Below, in pieces: positions 1 to 4,835 of a stretch of 5,903 nucleotides of DNA. Source of the DNA: CBFFRJ01 sp965644225 (lineage in GTDB: Bacteria; Pseudomonadota; Gammaproteobacteria; Enterobacterales; Enterobacteriaceae); contig NZ_CBFFRJ010000196.1 in the NCBI RefSeq assembly GCF_965644225.1, positions 1-5,903 of the forward strand, given 5' to 3'. The notes beneath the pieces were generated by a model that saw only the letters and a program-made list of their open reading frames with translations, was not told the DNA's origin and did no database searches. Position numbers and translations under genes: made by a program. Positions within the stretch are counted from its first letter, which is position 1. Each line of letters opens with the position of its first letter.

Positions 1-71
1 CGGGCATCGTGAAAAATCTATGGCAAAGAAAGCCTTATGTTCTCATAACTGACGATTAAATCGCACCTTCC
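1..71 (-). mobile_element. Terminal part of an IS5-family insertion sequence
   Basis: Read on the minus strand, the element begins at base 71 with GGAAGGTGCGA, the terminal inverted repeat typical of the IS5 subgroup of the IS5 family. The next 60 bases follow the layout I recall for the left end of IS5: a TATGAGA block about 25 bases in, GCCATAGA about 50 bases in, and a possible transposase ATG at bases 7-5, where IS5 has its own at a similar distance. The element therefore extends leftward out of the window, with its transposase on the minus strand, the same direction as the gene it interrupts. Only this end is visible, so the exact member, and whether the transposase is intact, cannot be told. 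The possible ATG lacks a clear ribosome binding site. Confidence 0.8.
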
Positions 72-75
72 CTAA
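72..75. repeat. Probable 4-base target duplication (CTAA) at the IS edge
   Basis: The four bases directly outside the IS end read CTAA on the plus strand (TTAG on the minus). This fits the YTAR target preference of the IS5 subgroup, which duplicates 4 bases on insertion. The second copy would lie at the far end of the element, outside the window, so the duplication is inferred from one side only. Confidence 0.65.
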
Positions 76-201
76 ATCGGCTTCCATTCCGCCCGGTAAA
101 GCAAAACTGATATTTACCCTGTCCATAAAAGAAATAATGCAGGCAATAAGAACCGGGGCAATAATTCGCCACCAGCGTGTGCCGGGTATTTTATTATTCA
201 T
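72..201 (-). pseudogene. N-terminal fragment of an MFS sugar-acid transporter, cut by the IS
   Basis: An ATG at 201-199 opens a frame with a short basic N-terminus (KIPGTRWWR), the start of a first membrane helix (IIAPVLIACIISFMDRVNIS) and the FALPGGMEADLG stretch. The FMDRVN motif after helix 1 followed by PGGM.ADLG is characteristic of the anion:cation symporter branch of the major facilitator superfamily, which imports sugar acids and other organic anions at the inner membrane. At codon 43-44 the frame runs into the IS end and reads 8 further IS-encoded codons to a TGA at 45-43, giving a 52-residue product that cannot transport. Intact relatives have roughly 430 residues, so the rest of the gene probably lies beyond the IS. 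A weak purine-rich AGAGAG precedes the start. The gene starts 45 bases after the dehydrogenase stop, so it was probably the second gene of that operon. The substrate (2-ketogluconate or a related acid) is inferred from neighbours only. Confidence 0.8.
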
Positions 202-246
202 ATTTTTCTCTCTGTCGCCGAGGATAGAAAAAACCAGGGTAAGAAA

Positions 247-1197
247 TTACGCAATTACATTGGGCAACGGTTCCTGCGCAAACCAGGCTTCGACGTTAGC
301 ATAAACGACATCGCTCATTTTCTGGCGGGTCTCATGGGTGGCGCTGGCCACGTGAGGTTGCAGTACAACATTGTCGAGGGCAATCAGTTCTGCCGGAACG
401 TTGGGTTCATCTTCGTACACATCGAGTGCGGCCCCGGCGATAACACCTTTTTGTAACGCGCTGATAAGCGCGCGTTCATCCACCAGCGAACCGCGGGCGA
501 TGTTGATAAGCCATGCGTGTTTCGGCATCACGTTAAGAACGGTAGCGTCAATCAGTTTATGGTTTTCCGCCCCGGCGGATGCGGCAATCACCAGAAAATC
601 ACTCTCATGGGCCAGGGTGTGCAAGTCCGCGCACCACTGGTAGTCGAGTCCGGCAATTTTCTGCCGGTTGTTATACAGGATTTCCATATCAAAACCGCTG
701 GCGCGACGGGCAATAGCCTGACCGATATTCCCCATCCCAAAGATCCCAATACGTTTGCCGCTGACCTGGGTCGCCAGCGCAGGCGCTGACTTAAGCCAGC
801 GTCCTTCACGAACAAATTTGTCGCCCTGACAGAGCTGGCGGGCACCAGCCAGCAGCAGCCCCATCGCCAGATCGGCCACGCCCTGAGTCAGCACGCCGGA
901 CGTAATGGTGACCTGAATATTGCGCGAACGGGTGTAATTCAGATCCACCGCATCAGTGCCGACGCCAAACAGGGCAATCAGCCCCACCTGCGGCAGCGCC
1001 TCAAGAACCTGATTGCTGACGCCAATATCACCGCGCGTTACCACCACCTGAATGGAGTCGCCAACCTCCTGCAGAAAGGCAGCGGCGTCCGGCTGCTCGT
1101 AAAGACGGTGAACCCTAAACGCGCTGGAGAGTTTATCCAGCAGGCTGTCCACAACAGGGGCAATCAGCAGAACGGTGCGGGGGGTTTGTGTATTCAT
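247..1197 (-). CDS. D-isomer-specific 2-hydroxyacid dehydrogenase, possible 2-ketoaldonate reductase
   Basis: This 316-residue cytosolic NAD(P)H-dependent enzyme has the usual family length. Visible landmarks are the Rossmann motif GMGNIG at 154-159, catalytic Arg235 in NIARGSLVDE, catalytic Glu264 in YEDEP (29 residues on, the family spacing) and catalytic His282 in QPHVASATHETR. After the second strand of the nucleotide fold comes YNNRQK (175-180) with no acidic residue, which suggests NADPH preference as in the GhrB and hydroxypyruvate reductase group. The family reduces 2-keto acids such as glyoxylate, hydroxypyruvate, hydroxyphenylpyruvate or 2-ketogluconate. Beside gluconate genes, a 2-ketogluconate (2-ketoaldonate) reductase making gluconate is the best guess, but the sequence alone does not fix the substrate. 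The start at 1197 is preceded by CAGGT at a suitable distance. It shares an operon with the broken transporter downstream and has a promoter module like that of idnO. All catalytic residues are present. Confidence 0.92.
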   Translation of the reverse strand: MNTQTPRTVLLIAPVVDSLLDKLSSAFRVHRLYEQPDAAAFLQEVGDSIQVVVTRGDIGVSNQVLEALPQVGLIALFGVGTDAVDLNYTRSRNIQVTITSGVLTQGVADLAMGLLLAGARQLCQGDKFVREGRWLKSAPALATQVSGKRIGIFGMGNIGQAIARRASGFDMEILYNNRQKIAGLDYQWCADLHTLAHESDFLVIAASAGAENHKLIDATVLNVMPKHAWLINIARGSLVDERALISALQKGVIAGAALDVYEDEPNVPAELIALDNVVLQPHVASATHETRQKMSDVVYANVEAWFAQEPLPNVIA

Positions 1198-1236
1198 AGT
1201 ATTACCTGTTTGAAAGTTTCAGTACGTCAGATGCGT

Positions 1237-1320
1237 ATTATCAAACGGGTTTTTGGCAGGTAATTTTGCGATCCAGGTCACGCAGAATCGTGTTAAAAAA
1301 GCGTGTTACCTTCTGCGTGA
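1237..1320 (-). promoter_or_regulatory. Promoter module of the dehydrogenase-transporter operon
   Basis: Read leftward from 1320: a TCAC box (1320-1317), AAGGTAAC (1312-1305), TAACA nine bases further on (1295-1291), a CRP-like site (1282-1267), a weak -35 (ATTACC, 1264-1259) and a good -10 GATAAT (1242-1237). The ATG follows about 40 bases after the -10. The same elements occur in the same order and at identical spacing upstream of idnO, which is the main evidence that they are functional. The CRP site centre lies about 40-45 bases before the expected transcript start, close to a class II arrangement. AAGGTAAC resembles half of a GntR/IdnR-type operator, so the neighbouring LacI-family protein is the likely second regulator; this is inference. 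Confidence 0.6.
1267..1282 (-). promoter_or_regulatory. CRP-like binding site upstream of the dehydrogenase
   Basis: On the minus strand the site reads CGTGA-CCTGGA-TCGCA, matching the TGTGA-N6-TCACA consensus at 8 of 10 half-site positions. It is 24 bases upstream of the GATAAT -10, the same offset as the stronger CRP site of the idnO promoter. This suggests cAMP-CRP activation of the operon when preferred sugars are absent. Confidence 0.55.
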
Positions 1321-1383
1321 TCGATATGGACAAATCGGCTCTGTTCCCCTGACGGCTGTCGACATTAGCACAACAAAACGCTA

Positions 1384-1416
1384 ACAATCTGAGCTCGCCT
1401 GTTCGGCTCAGATTGT
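1384..1416 (-). terminator. Hairpin ending the LacI-family gene
   Basis: ACAATCTGAGC (1384-1394) and GCTCAGATTGT (1406-1416) form a perfect 11-base-pair stem with an 11-base loop. On the minus strand it is followed by TAGCGTTTTG, a short and interrupted T-tract, so termination efficiency is uncertain. The regulator's TGA stop (1410-1408) lies inside the first arm as transcribed. The hairpin separates the regulator from the dehydrogenase promoter downstream. Confidence 0.6.
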
Positions 1417-2400
1417 CTCGCCCATCGACAGGCGAAAATGGAGATCGACTTTTTCTATGGTTGGTAATCCTTTGATTTTTTTGATGATGATTTCAGTTGC
1501 CACTTTCCCCATTTCGTAACGTGGCGTCAGAACACTCGCAAGACGAGGGCTGATGATCTGCCCGATCTCCAGACCATGGAATCCGGCAATCGCCAGTTCA
1601 GAGGGGACTTTTATACCGCTCGCAAGGCATTCCTGTAACACCCCTACCGCCAGGTCATCATTGGTGCACAAAATACCGTCCATATCAGCATACATCTGGC
1701 GGGCCAGGGTCATCATGCCGGTACCAATCGAGACCGAAGAGACCTTATTGGGCGCGATACGTCCCACCGGTAAGCCCTGGGCTTCCATGGCCTGACAGTA
1801 GCCACTGTAGCGCTGTTCATCACGCACATCGGACATGGAGCCGAAGTAGATAATGCGTCTCTTGCCGCTGGCCAGCAGCATGGTGGTCATATCAAAGCCC
1901 GCCTGCACATTATCGAACCCCACGTTGATACGGTCCGGGTTCGCCGACAGGCCCATCACTTCGGCAATGGGGATTCTGGCGGCTTTCAGGTATTTCTCCG
2001 CCCGCAGGCTGTGCACGGATTCGGTCAGCAGCAACCCCTTAACCTTAAAAGCCAGTACCGTGGCAATCTGCTCTTCCTCGCGCTGGCTGTCATAATCGTA
2101 GTTGACCACCAGCGTCTGATAGCCCTGCGCGGCGGCCACGGACTCAATACCGGCAAGCAGGTCAGCAAAGATCTGATTATTAAAAGAAGGGATAAGAACA
2201 CCGATGCGCGGCAGGCTGTTAGCCGACATTGCCGGGTTATCCGGATCAGGCTGGTAACCGACCTCCGCAATCACGCTGGCGATGCGCTCTGCGGTATCAG
2301 GCTTCACCCGCTCCGGGGTTCGCAGATAGCGACTGACCGTCATTTTAGTGACCCCCGCCAGCGCCGCGATATCATGTAATGTAATTCGTTGTGGTTTCAT
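1408..2400 (-). CDS. idnR: LacI-family regulator of the IdnR/GntR type
   Basis: This is a 330-residue cytoplasmic DNA-binding regulator. It has an N-terminal LacI helix-turn-helix (ITLHDIAALAGVTKMTVSRY, 6-25), a hinge (about 49-63) and a periplasmic-binding-protein-like sensor core from about 65. Blocks I recognise from E. coli IdnR and GntR are IGVLIPSFNNQIFADLLAGIE (66 on), VGFDN (160-164), DEQRYSGYCQAM (194-205), CTNDDLAVG (245-253), IAGFHGLEIGQ (271-281) and LASVLTPR (287-294). DEQRY.GYC.AM and SFNNQ.FAD.LAGIESV favour IdnR over GntR. IdnR in E. coli controls L-idonate/5-ketogluconate genes and can activate; the ligand here may be a keto-gluconate. The ATG at 2400 is preferred because LacI proteins begin just before the HTH and AGGT precedes it; an in-frame ATG at 2481 would add 27 residues atypical of the family. 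It is divergent from idnO, and GGTAAC motifs lie in both neighbouring promoters and in its own. Confidence 0.9.
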   Translation of the reverse strand: MKPQRITLHDIAALAGVTKMTVSRYLRTPERVKPDTAERIASVIAEVGYQPDPDNPAMSANSLPRIGVLIPSFNNQIFADLLAGIESVAAAQGYQTLVVNYDYDSQREEEQIATVLAFKVKGLLLTESVHSLRAEKYLKAARIPIAEVMGLSANPDRINVGFDNVQAGFDMTTMLLASGKRRIIYFGSMSDVRDEQRYSGYCQAMEAQGLPVGRIAPNKVSSVSIGTGMMTLARQMYADMDGILCTNDDLAVGVLQECLASGIKVPSELAIAGFHGLEIGQIISPRLASVLTPRYEMGKVATEIIIKKIKGLPTIEKVDLHFRLSMGETI

Positions 2401-2436
2401 TGTTGATACCTGTTCTGACGCCTGCGCAAGCCTGAC

Positions 2437-2465
2437 ATTATGCCCCGTGTTACCTAAAAAGAGAA
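2437..2465 (-). promoter_or_regulatory. Possible promoter of the LacI-family gene with a GGTAACAC box
   Basis: On the minus strand a -10 of CATAAT (2442-2437, 5 of 6 consensus positions) stands 17 bases from a weak -35 TTCTCT (2465-2460). GGTAACAC (2454-2447), the same core seen at the dehydrogenase and idnO promoters, lies in the spacer where a bound repressor would block polymerase. This would allow autoregulation. The -35 is poor, so the promoter call is tentative. Confidence 0.35.
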
Positions 2466-2527
2466 TTGCCAGAACGCGCATGGCAACGCGGTTAGCGCCT
2501 GAATTACCCCGTATTTTCCATCCAGGT

Positions 2528-2611
2528 TCACACTAAAGGTAACCCCTTTTCGTAACATGGATTTGAGTGATCTTCATCACAGTTTGACCCTGATAAAAAC
2601 CGTGAGATAGA
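2528..2611 (+). promoter_or_regulatory. Promoter module of the idnO-idnK operon
   Basis: In order: TCACA (2528-2532), AAGGTAAC (2536-2543), TAACA nine bases further on inside CGTAACAT (2551-2558), a near-consensus CRP site (2566-2581), a -35 TTGACC (2584-2589, 5 of 6) and a -10 GATAGA (2606-2611, 16-base spacer). Hand alignment with the dehydrogenase promoter gives about 53 identities in 84 positions without gaps. Transcription would start near 2615-2618, with the CRP centre about 42-45 bases upstream. The GGTAAC boxes are candidate sites for the IdnR-like regulator; lying upstream of CRP, they would suit an activator better than a simple repressor. Confidence 0.65.
2566..2581 (+). promoter_or_regulatory. 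Strong CRP site upstream of idnO
   Basis: The site reads AGTGA-TCTTCA-TCACA, 9 of 10 half-site positions of TGTGA-N6-TCACA, flanked by TTT on both sides. It sits just before the -35 of the idnO promoter. Catabolite control of idn and gnt genes by cAMP-CRP is established in E. coli, so this role is expected here. Confidence 0.75.
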
Positions 2612-2639
2612 CAGCACATCATCAGGGCAGGAAATAACA

Positions 2640-3404
2640 ATGAACGATCTTTTTAGTTTAAACGGCAAACGTATTTTAATTACCGGTTCAGGTCAGGGGA
2701 TCGGTTTTGTGATGGCTCAGGGGCTGGCGCAATATGGCGCGGAAATTATCATCAACGATATTTCCGCCGAGCGTGCAGAGCAGGCGGCAATGAAATTACG
2801 TGATGAAGGTGCAACCGCCTGGACCTCAGTATTTAATGTCACTGATGCACAATCCGTTGAGAAAGCCATCGACGATATCGAAAATAATATTGGCGCCATC
2901 GACGTGTTATTTAATAACGCCGGAATTCAACGCCGTCACCCTTTTACCGAATTCCCGGTTGAAGAGTGGAATGCCGTTATCGCCGTCAACCAGACGGCCG
3001 TCTTTTTGGTCTCCCAGGCCGTCGCCAAACGCATGATGACGCGTAAGCAGGGCAAAATCGTCAATATTTGCTCCATGCAAAGCGAACTGGGCCGCGACAC
3101 CATCACCCCGTATGCCGCAGCAAAAGGAGCGGTGAAAATGTTGACGCGTGGGATGTGCGTTGAACTGGCGCGATACAATATTCAGGTAAATGGCATCGCC
3201 CCTGGCTATTTCCAGACGGCGATGACTCAGGCGCTGGTGGATGACAAAGCTTTTACTGACTGGCTGTGTAAACGCACCCCTGCCGCCCGCTGGGGCAACC
3301 CGGAAGAGCTGGTCGGCGCCGCGGTGTTCCTCTCTTCAAAAGCATCCAACTTCGTCAACGGGCATCTGCTGTTCGTGGACGGCGGCATGCTGGTGGCAGT
3401 GTAA
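2640..3404 (+). CDS. idnO: Gluconate 5-dehydrogenase (5-keto-D-gluconate 5-reductase)
   Basis: This 254-residue cytosolic short-chain dehydrogenase interconverts 5-keto-D-gluconate and D-gluconate with NAD(P)(H). The classical SDR layout is visible: cofactor motif TGSGQGIG (15-22), NNAG (92-95), and catalytic Asn117, Ser145 (NICSM), Tyr158 and Lys162 (YAAAK). The C-terminus VNGHLLFVDGGMLVAV, and blocks such as NNAGIQRRHPFTEFP, SMQSELGRDTITPYAA and RGMCVELAR.NIQVNGIAPGYF, are those I recall from E. coli IdnO, and the length is the same. The ATG at 2640 is preceded by AGGA seven bases upstream. It is the first gene of a three-gene operon, and its product gluconate is the substrate of the kinase that follows ten bases later. 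In E. coli, IdnO works with IdnD in L-idonate breakdown; IdnD is absent here, so the substrate may be external 5-ketogluconate or a product of 2,5-diketogluconate. Confidence 0.95.
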   Translation: MNDLFSLNGKRILITGSGQGIGFVMAQGLAQYGAEIIINDISAERAEQAAMKLRDEGATAWTSVFNVTDAQSVEKAIDDIENNIGAIDVLFNNAGIQRRHPFTEFPVEEWNAVIAVNQTAVFLVSQAVAKRMMTRKQGKIVNICSMQSELGRDTITPYAAAKGAVKMLTRGMCVELARYNIQVNGIAPGYFQTAMTQALVDDKAFTDWLCKRTPAARWGNPEELVGAAVFLSSKASNFVNGHLLFVDGGMLVAV

Positions 3405-3414
3405 GGAGCCGATG

Positions 3415-3945
3415 ATGGCAGGTCAGTGCGTAATTTTAATGGGCGTCTCCGGCACCGGAAAATCGACGGTGGGGATGGCGCTGGCCCAGGCAATGCAGGC
3501 CAAATTTATCGACGGGGATGATCTCCATCCCCGACACAACATCCGCAAAATGGCCTCGGGCCAGGCGCTCAACGATGACGACAGGCAACCATGGCTGGAG
3601 CGCATATCGGATGTAATTTTCAGCCTTGAGCAGAAAAATGAGTCCGGCGTGCTGGTCTGCTCGGCGTTAAAAAAACGCTATCGCGACCTGCTGCGGCGGG
3701 GCAATAACAATGTGCGTTTTCTGTGGCTGAAAGGAGATTACGCCTGCGTGCTGGACAGGATGCGCCAGCGTCAGGGACATTTTATGCCTGAAGCCCTGCT
3801 GCAAAGTCAGTTCGCGGCGCTGGAGCTGCCGGCGGAAGACGAAGTGGACATTATTGCTGTTGATATCGCGCCCCCTGTCGCCACCCTCGTCGCACAAAGC
3901 CTTTCACTGTTACAAAACCATGTTAAGCAGGATGTTGCCGTATGA
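3415..3945 (+). CDS. idnK: Gluconokinase, IdnK/GntK family
   Basis: This 176-residue cytosolic kinase transfers phosphate from ATP to D-gluconate, giving 6-phosphogluconate. It has a Walker A loop GVSGTGKST (10-18), the family's FIDGDDLHP..NI.KMASG block (31-49), LNDDDRQPWL (52-61), VCSALKKRYRDLLR (81-94) and GHFMPEALLQSQFAALE (121-137). MAG at the N-terminus, FIDGDD and the GHFMP..LL.SQF.ALE segment resemble E. coli IdnK more than GntK. Length fits the family (about 175-187). Two in-frame ATGs occur, at 3412 and 3415. The AGGAG at 3404-3408 lies three bases from the first and six from the second, so 3415 is preferred. The Shine-Dalgarno overlaps the last base of the idnO stop codon, and the 3' end overlaps the next gene by four bases, so translation is probably coupled across the operon. 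Confidence 0.94.
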   Translation: MAGQCVILMGVSGTGKSTVGMALAQAMQAKFIDGDDLHPRHNIRKMASGQALNDDDRQPWLERISDVIFSLEQKNESGVLVCSALKKRYRDLLRRGNNNVRFLWLKGDYACVLDRMRQRQGHFMPEALLQSQFAALELPAEDEVDIIAVDIAPPVATLVAQSLSLLQNHVKQDVAV

Positions 3946-4415
3946 TTATTGATAACCTGACCGCCGCTGCCGTTAACCCGATTTATCCGGCTATTATTCG
4001 CCAGACTTTACAAGCCATTATCGACAAAGCGCCCCATTCGCTGCCTGCCGGGAAATATCCGTTGCAGGGTGACAGCGTGTTCTTTTCGGTCGTTGAAGGC
4101 CATACGCGAGCGCTCGCCGAACAGCGCCCGGAATTTCACCGTCAGTACATTGATATTCATATTGTGCTGGCGGGTCTTGAGGTGGTAGGTGCCGGGGTAA
4201 CCGGCCTGCCGCTGGATTTGAGCGAGCCGTTTAATACCGCCTTCGATCTGGGCTTTTGTCAGCATATCGCCAGCGAAACGCTGATCCACCTGCAACCAGA
4301 AGAGCTGGCGATTGTTTTCCCTCTGGAACTGCACCGCCCGATGTGCACTCTCGACGCACCGGCAGCACTGCGCAAAATCGTGGTGAAAATCGACGCAGCA
4401 CTTCTCACCGCGTAA
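3942..4415 (+). CDS. YhcH/YjgK/YiaL family protein (DUF386), function uncertain
   Basis: This 157-residue cytosolic protein has the family's usual length (about 150-155). Diagnostic segments are EFHRQYIDIHIVLAGLEVVG (64-83), matching the HR.YIDI...L.G.E motif, and IVFPLELHRPMC (124-135), matching the late FP...H.P motif. The family forms a cupin-like beta barrel; conserved His66, His73, His131 and acidic residues such as Glu60 and Asp71 are candidate metal ligands. Members sit in sugar-acid, sialic acid and beta-galactoside operons (YhcH, YiaL, EbgC), and sugar isomerase or anomerase roles have been proposed, but no activity can be assigned here. Its ATG overlaps the kinase TGA (ATGA), so it depends on translation of the kinase. 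The context suggests handling a gluconate, ketogluconate or related ring or epimer form. It is the last gene of the operon. Confidence 0.9.
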   Translation: MIIDNLTAAAVNPIYPAIIRQTLQAIIDKAPHSLPAGKYPLQGDSVFFSVVEGHTRALAEQRPEFHRQYIDIHIVLAGLEVVGAGVTGLPLDLSEPFNTAFDLGFCQHIASETLIHLQPEELAIVFPLELHRPMCTLDAPAALRKIVVKIDAALLTA

Positions 4416-4420
4416 CCCAT

Positions 4421-4447
4421 AAAAAAGTCCCGCACGACGGCGGGACT
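4421..4447 (-). terminator. Intrinsic terminator between the convergent operons
   Basis: AGTCCCGC (4426-4433) and GCGGGACT (4440-4447) form a perfect 8-base-pair GC-rich stem with a 6-base loop. Read leftward it continues into a run of T (complement of the A-run at 4421-4426), making a strong terminator for the YgdI/YgdR-type gene, whose stop is 21 bases upstream. Read rightward, from the idnO operon, the tail is ATTCTC, so it is weaker in that direction, though the hairpin probably serves both. Confidence 0.85.
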
Positions 4448-4468
4448 ATTCTCTCAGGGCGACCGGGA

Positions 4469-4702
4469 TCAGTTATCCAGCTCACTCATGTTTTTCACCT
4501 GGTCGCGGTTAATCTGCTCGGTTTTTCCCGTCTCCGCATTTTCATAGGAAACCAGCCCCGTATCTTCATCAACCTGTGGCTTGCCATCGGTCACAATGGT
4601 TTTGCCATCAGTGGTTTTTAGCGCCTGGTTTGACGAGCAACCTGCAACGGTAAACAGCGTGGCGGCAGCAAAGATGGACATTAATAGTCGTTTCGATCGC
4701 AT
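4469..4702 (-). CDS. Small YgdI/YgdR-family lipoprotein
   Basis: This is a 77-residue lipoprotein. The N-terminus has a basic region (MRSKR), a hydrophobic stretch (7-20) and the lipobox V-A-G-C with acylated Cys22. Serines follow the cysteine, with no Asp at +2, predicting outer-membrane sorting. The mature part, TTDGKTIVTDGKPQVDEDTGLVSY (30-53) and EQINRDQVKNMSELD (62-76), matches the DUF903 pattern of E. coli YgdI and YgdR (T.DGRTIV.DGKP..D.DTG..SY...QINR.DV). The function of these small beta-rich lipoproteins is not established. The start is fixed by AGGGGAG about seven bases before the ATG and by the signal peptide. It has its own terminator and no link in function to the gluconate genes it faces. 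Confidence 0.93.
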   Translation of the reverse strand: MRSKRLLMSIFAAATLFTVAGCSSNQALKTTDGKTIVTDGKPQVDEDTGLVSYENAETGKTEQINRDQVKNMSELDN

Positions 4703-4798
4703 GGTGTTCTCCCCTGCTTTCAGATGGATTAGATTACATACCTCACTATTTTAGTTTAACGTCCTGAAATTTTATGAAAATACAGAAGGTTCCGAGAG

Positions 4799-4824
4799 CG
4801 GGCATCGCGGCAAGCCGATGCCCG
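4799..4824 (-). terminator. GC-rich hairpin after the 285-residue lipoprotein gene
   Basis: CGGGCATCG (4799-4807) and CGATGCCCG (4816-4824) give a perfect 9-base-pair stem with an 8-base loop, 11 bases past the gene's stop. An alternative inner pairing (CGGC with GCCG) is also possible. No T-tract follows on either strand, so it is a weak intrinsic terminator at best. A transcript-stabilising or REP-like hairpin is the alternative. Confidence 0.5.
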
Positions 4825-4835
4825 TAGCTGAGACG

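Noticed and set aside
1..9. CGGGCATCG at the left edge repeated at 4799-4807.
   Set aside because: A nine-base match between an IS end and a hairpin arm with no shared flanks; chance is sufficient.
371..643. Open frames on the plus strand antisense to the dehydrogenase, and similar antisense frames over the regulator, idnO, the kinase and the lipoproteins.
   Set aside because: They lie wholly inside well-supported genes, lack ribosome binding sites and show no recognisable domains.
1201..1264. Inverted repeat ATTACCTG (1201-1208) and CAGGTAAT (1257-1264).
   Set aside because: Only eight bases, 48 apart, with one arm being the dehydrogenase ribosome binding region; probably chance, though pairing could in principle mask the start.
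2401..2481. Upstream in-frame ATG at 2481 extending the LacI-family protein by 27 residues.
   Set aside because: LacI-family proteins begin a few residues before the helix-turn-helix. The ATG at 2400 has AGGT before it, and the stretch up to 2465 holds promoter-like elements.
3241..3414. Longer gluconokinase frame starting inside idnO, and the ATG at 3412.
   Set aside because: The extension is the idnO gene read in another frame and matches nothing in kinases. The ATG at 3412 is only three bases from the AGGAG, while 3415 has a normal spacing.
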